Below, in pieces: positions 40,621-53,546 of a stretch of DNA of 64,000 bases. Position numbers and translations under genes: made by a program. This DNA is from JADJWR01 sp963847675 (GTDB taxonomy: Bacteria > Pseudomonadota > Gammaproteobacteria > Burkholderiales > Burkholderiaceae_F): the NCBI GenBank assembly GCA_963847675.1, contig CAWKAP010000009.1:191898-255897 (forward strand), given 5' to 3'. The notes below the pieces were generated by a model, which did no database searches, was not told the origin of the DNA, and was given only the letters and a program-made list of their open reading frames with translations. Each line of letters starts with the position of its first letter. Within the stretch, counting starts at the first letter, position 1.

Positions 40621-41567
40621 TGGACGAACCCGCCGCGCCGGCTCCGGCGGCGGCCGCCGCGCGGCCGCCGACCGTTACGCTGACCGCGGTAGCCCCCGCG
40701 CCGGGGGGCGCGCCCGTCGTCGCGCCGCCGATACGCCCGGCGGGTCCGCCGCTGCGCATCGGCGTTTCGGCGCGCATCCTGCATCCGGAAGGCGCGCGCG
40801 CCCTCGGCTTCCGCAACAAGACGCTGCAGTACCTCGAGGCGTCGGTGGCGCACTGGATCATGGCGCACGGCGCCCTCGTGTTCATGGTGCCGACGCTGGC
40901 CAAGGACGCGCCGGTCCAGCGGTCGGCCGTGTCGATCCGCGACTACGTCGAGGCGCTCGACGGCCTGGTGCTGCAGGGCGGTGCCGACCTCAGCCCGACC
41001 ACCTATGGCGAGGAGCCGCGCGATCCGGCGTGGCGCGGCGATCGTGTGCGCGACATGTACGAGATCGAGCTGCTGTGGGCCTTCGTCTTCCAGCAGAAGC
41101 CGGTGCTCGGCATCTGCCGCGGCATGCAGCTTGTCAACGTCGCTTTCAACGGCACGCTGTACCAGGACATCCCGACCGACATCCCGAACACGATCGGGCA
41201 TTTCGATCCGTCCAAGTATGACGAGCTGCATCACGAACTCGCCTTCGAACCGGGCAGTACGCTGGCGCAGCTGTACGGGGAAGACGCCCGTCTTTGCGTC
41301 AACAGCATTCACCACCAAGGCATCAAGCGCCTCGGCAACGGCCTGGCCATCGAGGCGCGCTCGCCGGCCGACGGCGTCATCGAGTCGGTCCGCTGGACCG
41401 GATCGAGTTTCGTGATGGGCGTGCAGTGGCATCCGGAGTTTCACGCCCTGGCGGGCGGAAGCCTGCTCGACAGCGGCCCGATCATCGGAGAATTTCTCGA
41501 GCACTGCCGGCGTCGCAAGCGCGATTCGATGGCGGTGCGACCGGCGACGCTGCGGGCGGCCGGCTGA
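40620..41567 (+). CDS. class I glutamine amidotransferase-like hydrolase (gamma-glutamyl-GABA hydrolase family)
   Basis: 315-residue peptidase C26 family member (PuuD-like) that hydrolyses gamma-glutamyl bonds. A Pro/Ala-rich N-terminal 45 residues precede the fold ('LRIGVSARILHPE'). The nucleophile Cys is in 'VLGICRGMQLVNVAFNGTLYQDI' and the His in 'VMGVQWHPEFHA', with the Glu completing the triad. 'VLQGGADLSPTTYGEE' is the oxyanion strand. The GTG start overlaps the ligase stop by one base. Paired with a gamma-glutamyl ligase, it could undo or trim the ligase product. Function otherwise unassigned. Confidence 0.88.
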   Translation: MDEPAAPAPAAAAARPPTVTLTAVAPAPGGAPVVAPPIRPAGPPLRIGVSARILHPEGARALGFRNKTLQYLEASVAHWIMAHGALVFMVPTLAKDAPVQRSAVSIRDYVEALDGLVLQGGADLSPTTYGEEPRDPAWRGDRVRDMYEIELLWAFVFQQKPVLGICRGMQLVNVAFNGTLYQDIPTDIPNTIGHFDPSKYDELHHELAFEPGSTLAQLYGEDARLCVNSIHHQGIKRLGNGLAIEARSPADGVIESVRWTGSSFVMGVQWHPEFHALAGGSLLDSGPIIGEFLEHCRRRKRDSMAVRPATLRAAG

Positions 41568-41573
41568 CCTTTT

Positions 41574-41595
41574 CCGTACGCGTCCTTGCGTACGG
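41574..41595. other. 8-bp inverted repeat between the hydrolase gene and glgX
   Basis: CCGTACGC and GCGTACGG are separated by GTCCTT, forming a hairpin seven bases after the hydrolase stop. No T-run follows, so it could be an operator or an mRNA-end structure rather than a standard terminator. It separates the antiporter–ligase–hydrolase triad from the glgX–treZ–malQ/treY run. Confidence 0.5.
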
Positions 41596-41686
41596 CGCGA
41601 GCCTCATCGGCTCACGCTGCAGTGCGGCTAGCATCAGCATCTGCAGAAGAACAACGCATATCCGGCCAAGTGCCGCATAGGAAAAA

Positions 41687-43827
<2,141 letters not shown>

Positions 43828-43888
43828 CGCCGGTGCCGGCCGCCGCCTTGCGCGCGGCGGCCGTGACCAAGAAGGAATGCAACCGATC

Positions 43889-45708
43889 ATGAGACGTGTG
43901 CATCACATGCCGTTCGGCGCCGAATCCACGGAGGGCGGCGGCGCCCGATTCCGGCTGTGGGCGCCCGGCCGCGCGCCAGGTCGACGTCGTGCTGGTCGGC
44001 GGGCCGCAGCCCGGCCACGTCACGATGCAGGCGAGCGGAAACGGCTGGCACGAGGCCACGGTCGAGGCCGCGGACGAGTCGACGCACTACGCGTTTCACG
44101 TCGACGGCAAGCCGCTGGTGCCCGATCCGGCCTCGCGCTGCAACCCCGACGACGTGCACGGCGCGAGCCGTCTGGTCGATCCGCGCGCCTACGAATGGCA
44201 GACCGCCGGCTGGCGCGGCCGGCCGTGGCACGAAGCGGTCATCTACGAAATGCACGTCGGCACCTTCACCGCGGCAGGCACGTTCGCCGCCGCGATCGAA
44301 CGGCTCGACGATCTCGCCGCGCTCGGCGTCACCGCGCTCGAGCTCATGCCGGTGGCGTCGTTCTCGGGCAGCCGCAACTGGGGCTACGACGGCGTGCTGC
44401 TGTTCGCGCCGCAGCCGAGCTATGGCACGCCCGAGGACTTCAAGCGGCTGATCGACGCCGCGCACGAGCGCGGCCTGATGGTGCTGCTCGACGTCGTCTA
44501 CAACCACTTCGGCCCCGACGGCAATTACCTGCACGTCTACGCACCGCAGTTCTTCAATCCGAAGCACCAGACGCCGTGGGGCGCGGCGATCAACTTCGAC
44601 GGCGACGACAACCGCACGGTGCGCGACTTCTTCATCCACAACGCGCTGTACTGGCTGGAGGAATATCAGCTCGACGGCCTGCGCCTGGATGCGATCCACG
44701 CCATCGCCGACGACTCGACACCGCACATCGTCGAGGAACTGGCGCGCGCGGTGCGCGACGGGCCGGGGCGCGACCGCCACGTGCACCTCGTGCTCGAGAA
44801 CGACCACAACCAGGCGCGCTACCTGCCGCGCGAGCCCGACGGCCGCGCGCCGCTGGCCACGGCGCAGTGGAACGACGACATCCACCACGCGATTCACGTG
44901 CTCGCCACCGGCGAGACCGATGGCTACTACGCCGACTATGCGCAGCGGCCGCTGGCGCCTGCTCGGTCGCTCGCTCGCCGAGGGCTTCGCCTACCAGGGC
45001 GACCCGTCGCCCTATCGGGACGGCGAGCTGCGCGGCGAATCCTCGACGCACCTGCCGCCGCTGGCCTTCGTCGATTTCCTGCAGACGCACGACCAGGTCG
45101 GCAACCGCGCCTTCGGCGAGCGGCTGGTTCAACTGGCGCCGGAGGACGCGCTGCGCGCGCTGACCGCCTGCGTGCTGCTGGCGCCGGCGCTGCCGATGCT
45201 GTTCATGGGCGAGGAATTCGGCGCCAGCAGTCCCTTCCTGTATCTTCTGCGACTTCGGCCGGCGAACTGGCGCAGGCCGTCACGCACGGCCGCCGCAACG
45301 AGTTCGGTCGCTTCGCGCGCTTTTCCGACCCGGCCGTGCGCGACCGCATTCCCGACCCCAACGACGCGGCGACCTTCGCGCGCAGCACGTTCGAACTGGG
45401 CCGAGACCGGGCAGCCGCTGCACCAGCGCTGGCGCGCGCTTTACCGCGAGCTGCTCGCGATCCGCCACGAACGCCTCGTGCCCCTGCTGCCGCAGATACG
45501 CAGCGGCAGCTTCGAAGTGGCGGCCTCGGGTTCGTTGCTGGTGCGCTGGCCAGTGGGCGACGCCGGTTCACTGCACCTGCTGGCCCATCTCGGCGACGGG
45601 GCCGTCGCCGCGCCCGAGGTCACGCCGGGCGTGACGCTGTATGCCAGCCACGCCATGGAAGGCGAACTGCCGCCGTGGTCCGTGCGCTGGTCACTGGAGC
45701 TGCTTTGA
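43889..45708 (+). pseudogene. treZ: malto-oligosyltrehalose trehalohydrolase TreZ, frame broken at five places
   Basis: GH13 enzyme that cuts trehalose from maltooligosyl-trehalose; about 604 residues when repaired. Starts possible at 43877, 43889 or 43907; 43889 has the best spacing to AAGAAGGA. Motifs: 'WHEAVIYEMHVGTFTAAGTF', 'LMPVASFSGSRNWGYDGV', 'VLLDVVYNHFGPDGNYL', 'QLDGLRLDAIHAIAD', 'LVLENDHNQAR', 'AQWNDDIHHAIHVLATGE' and 'FMGEEFGASSPFLY'. Single extra bases near 43977, 44958, 45244, 45259 and 45399 shift the frame; one of them lies just before 'EGFAYQGDPSPYR'. The stop overlaps the TTG start of the malQ–treY gene. Confidence 0.85.
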
Positions 45709-48700
45709 CCACGCGACTCGAACATCTGGCGCGGCTCAAGGGCATCGCCCTCGATTACACGGACGTCTGGCAGCAGGCGCACCAAGTCGAGCCGCAGGTG
45801 CTGGTCGACCTGCTCGGCGCGATGCACGTCGCCGCGCAGGACGAACCGGCGATCGAAGCATCGATCGCCGCGCACGAAGCCGCCGCGTGGCAGCGCGTGC
45901 TGCCTGCGGTCTGGGTGCCGGGGCAGGCGCGCGCGGCGATCCCGCTGAGATTGCCGGCACGCCTGCAGGCCGCGTCGCTCGTCTGGCGGCTGACCGAGGA
46001 AGGCGGTCATTGTCGCGAGCAGACGATCCGTGTCGCCGAACTGGCGCCCGTCGAGCGCGGCAGCGTGGGCGAAGCAAAGTTCATCGCCTGCGAGCTTCCG
46101 CTGCCTGCTCCACTTGCCGACGGGTATCACCGGCTGAACGTAACCGACGGCGATGCCGTGCTCGGCGAGTGCCTGCTGATCGTCGCGCCGCCGGTGTGCT
46201 ACGTGCCGCCGGCACTGGCCGACGACGGGCGCGTCTGGGGCGCATCGGCGCAGCTGTACGCCGTGCGCTCGGAGCGCAACTGGGGCATCGGTGACTTCAG
46301 CGACCTGACGGCACTGGTCGAACTGTGGGGACTGAACGGGGCCAGCGTGGTCGGCGTCAACCCGCTGCACGCGATGTTCCCGCACAACCCGGCGCATGCG
46401 AGCCCGTACAGCCCGTCGAGCCGCTTGTTCCTGAACACGCTGTATCTCGACGTCGAGGCGATCGAGGACTACGGCGAGAGCGAAGCTGCGCGCAGCCTCG
46501 TGCGCAGCGCACCGTTCCAGGCCAGACTGAAGCGGCTGCGCGGCACCGAGATGGTCGACTACGTCGGCGTGGCGGAGGCCAAGAAGCAGGTGCTGGAAAT
46601 GCTGTTCGCGCATTTCCGCAGTCGCCATCTGGCGGCGAACAGCGCCCGCGCGCAGGCGTTCAATGCCTTTCGCGCGACACGAGGCGAGGCGCTGCGCCGC
46701 CATGCACTGTTCGAGGCGCTGCAGGAGCATTTCTTCCGCGAGGACAACGCGATCTGGGGCTGGCCGCTGTGGCCGGCTGAATACCGCCAGCCCGGCGCGC
46801 CGGCCGTGCAGCGCTTCGCGCAGGAACACGCACGAGCGCGTCGAGTTCTACGAATACCTGCAGTGGCTCGCCGACCAGCAGCTCGGCGACGGTCGGCCGC
46901 CGCTCGTTCGAACTGGGTCTCGGCGTCGGGCTCTACCAGGACCTTGCCGTGTCGATCGACCGCGCCGGCGCCGAGGCCTGGGCCGAACAGGATCTCTACG
47001 CGATCGGCGCCTCCGTCGGCGCGCCGCCCGACGAGTTCAACCTGAAGGGGCAGGACTGGGGCCTGCCGCCGCTGGTTCCGCAGCGGCTGGCGCGAGGCGG
47101 CGTACGCGCCGTTCATCGCCACGCTGCGCGCCAACATGCGCCACTCCGGCGCGCTGCGCATCGATCACGTGATGGCGCTGATGCGGCTGTACTGGATCGC
47201 CGAAGGCGACGATGCCGGCGCACGGCGCCTACGTGCACTACCCGTTCGACGATCTGCTCGCCATCGTGCGCGCTGGAGAGCCAGCGCAACCGCTGCCTGG
47301 TCATCGGCGAGGATCTCGGCACGGTGCCGCCCGAGGTGCAGCGAGCAGCTCGCAGCCAGCGGCGTGCTGTCGTACCGGCTGCTGTACTTCGAACGCGACG
47401 CCGACGGCCGCTTCCTGCCGCCGGCCGCCTATCGAGCCGCAGGCGCTGGTTGCCGGCGCCACGCACGACCTGCCGACGCTGGCCGGCTGGTGGGACGGCA
47501 ACGATCTCGAACTGCGCGCGAAGCTGAACCTGTTTCCGCAGCCGGACCTGCGCGAGCGACAGGTGATCGAGCGCGCGCAGGACCGCGCCCGGCTGCTGCT
47601 GGCGCTGGAAGCGCGAAGAGCTGCTGCCGCCGGGGGCGACCGTCAGCCCGGTGTCGATCCCGAAGCTGACGCTCGGCGTTCTGCCGCGCGCTGCACCAGT
47701 ACCTGGCGCGCAGTCCGTCGCAGATCGTGCTCGTGCAGCTCGAGGACGTGCTCGGCGTGCGCGAGCAGATCAACCTGCCCGGCACCATCGACCAGTACCC
47801 GAACTGGCAGCGCAAGCTGCCGCTGCTGCTCGAACGCTGGTCTGCCGACGACCGCTTCGTCGAACTGGCGCGCATGTTCGAGCGCGAACGCGGCCGCGGC
47901 CGCCTGGCCGTGCCGAGGCGCAAGGAGGCGGCGCAGGCGGTCATTCCGCGCGCCACGTACCGCGTGCAGCTGCATCGCGACTTCACCTTCAACGACGCCG
48001 CGGCGCTCGTGCCCTACCTGGCCCGGCTCGGGGTGAGCCACTGCTACTGCTCGCCCTTCCTGCGCGCCCGCGCCGGCAGCCGGCACGGCTACGACATCGT
48101 CGATCACAACGCGCTGAATCCGGAGATCGGCAACCGCGAGGATTTCGAGCGGCTCGTCGCCACGCTGCGCAGCCACGGCATGGGCCTGCTGATGCGACGT
48201 CGTGCCCAACCACATGGGCGTGCTGGGCGGCGACAACGGCTGGTGGCTCGACGTGCTCGAGAACGGCGCCGGCGTCGATGTTCGCCGGCTTCTTCGACAT
48301 CGACTGGGCGCTCCAGTCGATCCGGCGCTCACCGGCAAGGTGCTGCTGCCGATCCTCGGCGACCAGTACGGCATCGTGCTCGAACGCGGCGAGCTGAAGC
48401 TCGGCTTCGAGCCGGCGAGCGGCAGCTTCGTGCTGCGCTACTACGAGCACCGCCTGCCGATCGACCCGGCCACCTATCCGCGGCTGCTCGACTCGCGCGC
48501 AGCACCTGCTGACGCCGAACGCGCTGCCGCCAGTCGGCCGCCGATTCGCTGGCCAGCCTCGCAGCGGCGCTCGGCCACCTGCCGGCGCGGCACGACTGCA
48601 GCCGAGGCGATGCGCGCCGAGCGCCATCGCGACAAGGAAGTGCACAAGCGCGCAGCTGGCGCGGCTGGCGCGCGACTTCCCGGCGCTGGCCGAGGCGATC

Positions 48701-50848
48701 GAGCGCGCGGTCAGCGCGTTCAACGGCTCGGCCGACGACCGCGACCAGCTTCGACGCTGCTCGACGAACTGATCGAGCAGCAGGCCTACCGGCTGGCCTA
48801 CTGGCGCGTCGCCGCCGACGAGATCAACTACCGCCGCTTCTTCGACATCAACGAGCTGGCCGCGCTGCGCATGGAGCGCGCCGAGGTGTTCGACGCGACG
48901 CACCGGCTGGTGCTCGATCTCGTCGCCAGCGGCAAGGTCGACGGCCTGCGCATCGACCATCCCGACGGCCTGCTCGATCCCGCCGCCTATTTCCGCCGGC
49001 TGCAGGAGCGCTATGCACAACTGATCGGCCAGCCGGGCGCAGCCTCCGGCAGCGCCGATGCGCGCGCCTGGCCGCTGTACGTGGTGGTCGAGAAGATCAT
49101 CGCCGCCGCACGAGCAGCTGCCGCTCGACTGGGCGCTGCACGGCACCACCGGCTACCGCTTCGCCAACGTCGTCAACGGCCTGTTCGTCGACTCGAGCGC
49201 CAGGTCGAGGCTCGACCGCGCCTGGCGCGCCTTCGTCGGCGACGAGGCCGAGGATTTCGAGGAACTTGCCTACCGCTGCCGGCGCATCGTCATGGCCACG
49301 AGCCTGTCCGGCGAGCTCACCGTGCTCGCCAACGCGCTGCTGCGGCTGGCCCGCGCCGATCGCCGCACGCGCGACTTCACCCTGAACTCGCTGCGGCAGG
49401 CACTGGCCGAAGTCGTCGCCTGCTTCCCCGTCTATCGCACCTACGTGGTCGAGAAGCCGAGCGCGCAGGACCGCCGCTTCATCGACTGGGCGATCGGCCG
49501 CGCGCGCCGGCGCGGTCGGGCGGCCGACCCGAGCGTGCTCGACTTCATCCGCAGCGTGCTGCTCGGCAATCTGCCGCCAGGCGCACCGCCCGAGCTGCTG
49601 GTCCGCTACCGCGCGTTCACGCAGCGACTGCAGCAGTACACGGCACCGGTGACGGCCAAGGGCGTCGAGGACACCGCCTACTACCGCCACCAGCGGCTGA
49701 TCGCGCTGAACGAAGTCGGCGGCGAGCCCGACGTGTTCGGCATGACTGTCAACGCCTTCCACGGCGCCAGCCGCGACCGCGCGCAACGCTGGCCGCACAC
49801 CATGCTCGCCTCGTCGACGCACGACACCAAGCGCTCGGAGGACGTCCGCGCGCGGCTCGACGTCATTTCCGAGCTGCCGGCGATGTGGCGGCTGGCCGTG
49901 CGGCGCTGGAGCCGCATCAACCGCAGCAAGCGGCGCACGCTGGAAAAGCAGCCAGCGCCGTCGCGCAACGACGAGTACCTGCTCTACCAGGTCCTGGTCG
50001 GCAGCTTTCCGGTCGGCGAGATCGACGACGCGGGCCTCGCCGCCTATCGCGGCCGCATCGTCGAGTACATGCTGAAGGCGGCGCGCGAAGCCAAGCAGCA
50101 CACCAGCTGGATCAATCCCGACCCGACCTACGAAGAGGCGCTTGCCGGATTCGTCGAGGCGCTGCTGGCCCGGGTCGACGGCAACCTGTTCATCGACGAC
50201 CTGCGCGCTGCCCTGCCGCCGTTCTCCCGCTGGGGTGCCTACAACGCGCTGTCGATGGCGGCGCTGAAGATGACCTCTCCCGGCGTGCCGGATGTCTACC
50301 AGGGCGAGGAACTGCTCGAACTGGCGCTGGTCGATCCGGACAACCGTCGCCCGGTCGACTACGCCACGCGCGGCCGCCTGCTGCAGGAAGTCGAGACGAT
50401 CACCGCTGCCGCCGACCCGGCTGCTACGGTCGCGGCGCTGCGCGAACGGCCGGAAGACGGGCGCCTCAAGCTGTGGATCATCTGGCGCGCGCTGCAGCTT
50501 CGCCGCGAGCAGCCGGCGCTTTTCGCCTGTGGTGACTACCGTCCGTTGTTGCCGCAGGGCGAGCGGGCGCGCCACGTCGTGGCTTTCGCGCGCGAACACG
50601 AGGGCGCCGCCGTGGTGACGATCGCGGCGCGCCTGTACGCAGGCCTTCGGCTCGACCCCGATCAGGCGCCGGTGGGGAACGTTTGGGCCGACACGGTGGT
50701 CGATCTTCCGTCGCCGCCGGCGGGAGCGCGATGGCGCGACGTGCTGACCGGCCGCTGCTTCGACGCCCGCGCCGAGCCGGTGCCGCTCGCGGAAGTCCTG
50801 GCCGTGCTGCCCGTGGCGCTGCTGGTGGCCGAAGCGCCGGAATCCTGA
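45705..50848 (+). pseudogene. bifunctional 4-alpha-glucanotransferase / malto-oligosyltrehalose synthase (MalQ–TreY fusion), frame broken about twenty times
   Basis: TTG 45705 overlaps the treZ stop. The first part, to about 47.9 kb, is GH77 MalQ: 'WGIGDFSDL', 'SPYSPSSRLFLN', 'RIDHVMALMRLYWI', 'LVIGEDLGTVPPEV' and 'ATHDLPTLAGWWDG'. Without a stop the frame then enters TreY at about 47.94 kb: 'ATYRVQLHRDFTF', 'GYDIVDHNALNPEIG', 'GLRIDHPDGLLDP', 'TAYYRHQRLIALNEVGG' and 'SSTHDTKRSEDVRARL'. Nine extra bases lie between 46.83 and 47.69 kb and about eleven between 48.19 and 49.11 kb. The final 1.7 kb is clean. The net length excess fits a repaired protein of about 1707 residues. TreY makes the substrate for TreZ, and MalQ re-sizes maltodextrins. 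The fused architecture is known in proteobacteria. Confidence 0.85.
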
Positions 50849-50888
50849 ACTCCAACAGCCAAACCCTGCAATCGAATCGGAGGAGCCC

Positions 50889-51794
50889 GTGCAAGAACTG
50901 CTTTCCCGCTTTCCCTTTCTCGACGTGACGCAATGGAGCGCCGCGACGCATACGTCGGTGCGCATCGCGCTGATCGTCCTCGTCGCATGGATCGTCATCG
51001 GCCTGCTGCAGCGGGCGATCCGGCTGTTCCGCGAGCGCATCGCCGCGCGCCTCGGCGATCGCGAGGCCGTGAAGCGGGCCGAAACGCTCGGTCGCGTGTT
51101 CCGCTACATCGTCGCGGTCGTCATCTCGCTCGTCGCCGGCATGATGGTGCTGTCGGAACTGGGCATCTCGCTGGCCCCGATCCTCGGCGCTGCAGGTGTC
51201 GCCGGCGTGGCCATCGGCTTTGGCGCGCAGAGCCTGGTCAAGGATTTCTTCTCCGGGTTCTTCATCCTGTTCGAGGACCAGATCCGCAAGGGCGACGTCA
51301 TCAGCGCGGCCGGCCACGCCGGCCTGGTCGAGGAGATCACGCTGCGCCACACGCGCCTGCGCGACTACGACGGCAACGTGCACTACGTGCCGAACGGCCT
51401 GATCGACAGCGTGGTCAACATGAGCCGCGGCTACGCGCAGGCGGTGATGGACATCGGCGTTGCCTACCGCGAGGACACCGACGAGGTCTACAAGGTGATG
51501 CGCGAGACGGCGCGGCAGTTGCGCGCCGACGAGAGCTTCGGCGCGCGCATCCTCGACGACCTCGAAATCGCCGGCGTCGACAAGTGGGACGACTCGGCCG
51601 TCGTGATCCGTTGCCGCTTCAAGGTCGTCGCCCTCGAACAGTGGGGCGTGCGGCGCGAGTACCTGACCCGGCTGAAGAAGGCGTTCGATGCCGCCGGCAT
51701 CGAGATTCCGTTCCCGCACCTGACCGTCTACGCCGGGCAGGACAGGGCCGGCAACGCGCCGGCGTTCAACCTGCGCCAGATCAACGGGGCGTGA
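50889..51794 (+). CDS. mechanosensitive ion channel MscS family
   Basis: 301-residue MscS-type channel; GTG 50889 follows GGAGGAG. Three membrane segments (about residues 20–40, 65–90 and 92–120) end in the pore helix 'LGAAGVAGVAIGFGAQSLVKDFFSGFFILFEDQIRKGDVI', which has the small-residue packing of MscS TM3. The beta domain 'GLVEEITLRHTRLRDYDGNVHYVPNG' and the alpha/beta C-terminal domain follow. It relieves hypo-osmotic pressure by releasing solutes. Following the trehalose genes, it may discharge accumulated trehalose and ions on osmotic downshift. Confidence 0.93.
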   Translation: MQELLSRFPFLDVTQWSAATHTSVRIALIVLVAWIVIGLLQRAIRLFRERIAARLGDREAVKRAETLGRVFRYIVAVVISLVAGMMVLSELGISLAPILGAAGVAGVAIGFGAQSLVKDFFSGFFILFEDQIRKGDVISAAGHAGLVEEITLRHTRLRDYDGNVHYVPNGLIDSVVNMSRGYAQAVMDIGVAYREDTDEVYKVMRETARQLRADESFGARILDDLEIAGVDKWDDSAVVIRCRFKVVALEQWGVRREYLTRLKKAFDAAGIEIPFPHLTVYAGQDRAGNAPAFNLRQINGA

Positions 51795-51830
51795 GGCGCG
51801 GGCCGGCGCGGCTGCGAGGCGGAAAAGATC

Positions 51831-52322
51831 ATGGCGGCAACCCCCTTCCCGGCAGAGCGCACGCAGCGCTACTTCGAGGACTACACGCCGGGCCTGGTGC
51901 TGGAGTTCGGCACCGCCCCCGTCGACGAGGCCGAAGTGGTCGAGTTCGCGCGGCGGTTCGACCCGCAGCCGTTCCATATCGATGCGACGCAGGCCGCGGA
52001 CGGCCCCTTCGGCGGGCTGATCGCCAGCGGCTGGCACACCGGCAGCCTGATGATGCGGCTGCTGGTCGAGCACTACCTGTCGCCGATCGCCAGCCTCGGC
52101 TCGCCCGGGATCGACGAGGTGCGCTGGCTGGCGCCGGTGCGGCCCGGCGACACGCTCTCGGTGCGGGTGACGATCCTCGAGGCGAGACGATCGCAGTCGA
52201 AACCCGATCGCGGCCTCGTGCGGTCGCAGATGGAAGCGCTGAACCAGCGCGGCGAAGTGGTGATGAGCATGAAGGCCCTGAACTTCACCCTCTGCCGCGG
52301 TACGGCGGTGCCCGGGGCCTGA
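51831..52322 (+). CDS. MaoC-like (R)-specific enoyl-CoA hydratase family protein
   Basis: 163-residue hot-dog fold protein starting at ATG 51831. The hydratase-2 signature is in 'FARRFDPQPFHIDATQAADGPFGGLIASGWHT' (Asp/His pair near residues 45–50), with 'DEVRWLAPVRPGDTLSVRV' as the second conserved strand. MaoC-type proteins hydrate trans-2-enoyl-CoA. Here it stands between mscS and a Bug-type binding protein, so its pathway is not clear. Confidence 0.87.
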   Translation: MAATPFPAERTQRYFEDYTPGLVLEFGTAPVDEAEVVEFARRFDPQPFHIDATQAADGPFGGLIASGWHTGSLMMRLLVEHYLSPIASLGSPGIDEVRWLAPVRPGDTLSVRVTILEARRSQSKPDRGLVRSQMEALNQRGEVVMSMKALNFTLCRGTAVPGA

Positions 52323-52493
52323 GCACGGACCCGCGCGGTGTCTGTGATAACTTCTGCGCGGTTTCCGGCCCTGCCTTGCGCCTTCGCAGGTAGCTCGCTC
52401 GGCCGCGCAGGGTGCGCCTGAGTCACCTCGCTGGTGCTGCCCTCGCGCCGGCCGGCACGGCCCGCCGCAGGCCCTGATCCACCGGACAGAAAG

Positions 52494-53483
52494 TTGATTC
52501 GCAGCCTCTTCGACTCCGTGCTTCGTCTGCTCGCCGCGGCGCTGCTGGCGCTTTCGCTGTCCGTGACGGGCGCGAACGCGCAGCAGTATCCGGACCGTCC
52601 GTTGCATCTGATCGTGCCCTTCCCGCCCGGCGGCGGCGCGGACACCCTGGCGCGCACGGTGATGCCGCGCGTCGAGAAGGCGCTCGGACAGACGATCGTC
52701 ATCGAGAACAGGCCCGGCGCCGGCGGCAACATCGGCGCCGAACATGTCGCCCGCGCAGCGCCCGACGGCTACACGCTGCTGTACGGCACCAACGGCACCC
52801 ACGCGATCAACGCCAGCCTGTATCGCAACCTGCGCTTCGACCCGGTCAAGGACTTCGTGCCGGTGTCGCGGATGACGACGATTGCCGCCATGCTGATCGT
52901 CAACCCGAAGTTCCCGGCCAACTCGGTCGAGGACCTGATCCGCTACGCCAAGGCGAATCCCGGCAAGGTGAACTTCGCCTCGGCGGGCAACGGCACGACC
53001 TCTCACCTCGCCGGCGAACTGTTCAAGACGATGGCCGGTATCGACATCGTGCACGTGCCTTACCGCGGCGGCGCGCTGGCGGTCACCGACCTCATGGGCG
53101 GCCAGGTGCAGATGATGATCGACGTGATGCCGAACGCCCTGCCGCTCGCCAGGGACGGCCGCGCGCGCGGGCTGGCCGTCTCGACGGCGAGCCGCTATCC
53201 CGGCGCGCCCGAGTTCCCGACGATCGCCGAGTCCGGCCTGCCCGGCTTCGAAGCCAGTGCCTGGGACGGCATCTTCGTGCCCGCGGGCACGCCGGCACCC
53301 ATCGTGACGAGGCTGAACGCCGCGATCCGCGAGGCGCTCGCCGATCCGCAGATCGCCGAGGCGCTGCGCGCGCGCGGCGCGGTGCCGAACCCGAACACGT
53401 CCGAGGCGTTCGCGCGCTTCATTGCCGACAGTTCCGAGAAGTGGGCCCGGGCGGTGCGCTCCTCCGGAGCCAAGATCGACTGA
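52494..53483 (+). CDS. Bug/TctC family tripartite tricarboxylate transporter substrate-binding protein
   Basis: 329-residue periplasmic binding protein. TTG 52494 is chosen because it gives a normal signal peptide ('SVLRLLAAALLALSLSVTGANAQQ'); upstream in-frame codons would add a non-hydrophobic leader. The family motifs 'PLHLIVPFPPGGGADTLAR', 'IVIENRPGAGGNIGAEHVARAAPDGYTLL' and 'FASAGNGTTSHLAGELF' are intact, as is 'VPYRGGALAVTDLMGGQVQMM'. Many betaproteobacteria carry dozens of such orphan Bug proteins without the TctAB membrane parts, as here. Ligand probably a carboxylate. Confidence 0.9.
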   Translation: MIRSLFDSVLRLLAAALLALSLSVTGANAQQYPDRPLHLIVPFPPGGGADTLARTVMPRVEKALGQTIVIENRPGAGGNIGAEHVARAAPDGYTLLYGTNGTHAINASLYRNLRFDPVKDFVPVSRMTTIAAMLIVNPKFPANSVEDLIRYAKANPGKVNFASAGNGTTSHLAGELFKTMAGIDIVHVPYRGGALAVTDLMGGQVQMMIDVMPNALPLARDGRARGLAVSTASRYPGAPEFPTIAESGLPGFEASAWDGIFVPAGTPAPIVTRLNAAIREALADPQIAEALRARGAVPNPNTSEAFARFIADSSEKWARAVRSSGAKID

Positions 53484-53546
53484 TTTCCGCCGCCCCGGCG
53501 CGTGTGCGCGCGGTGGCTTCCCGCATTGTTTTTCCCGGAGAGAAAG

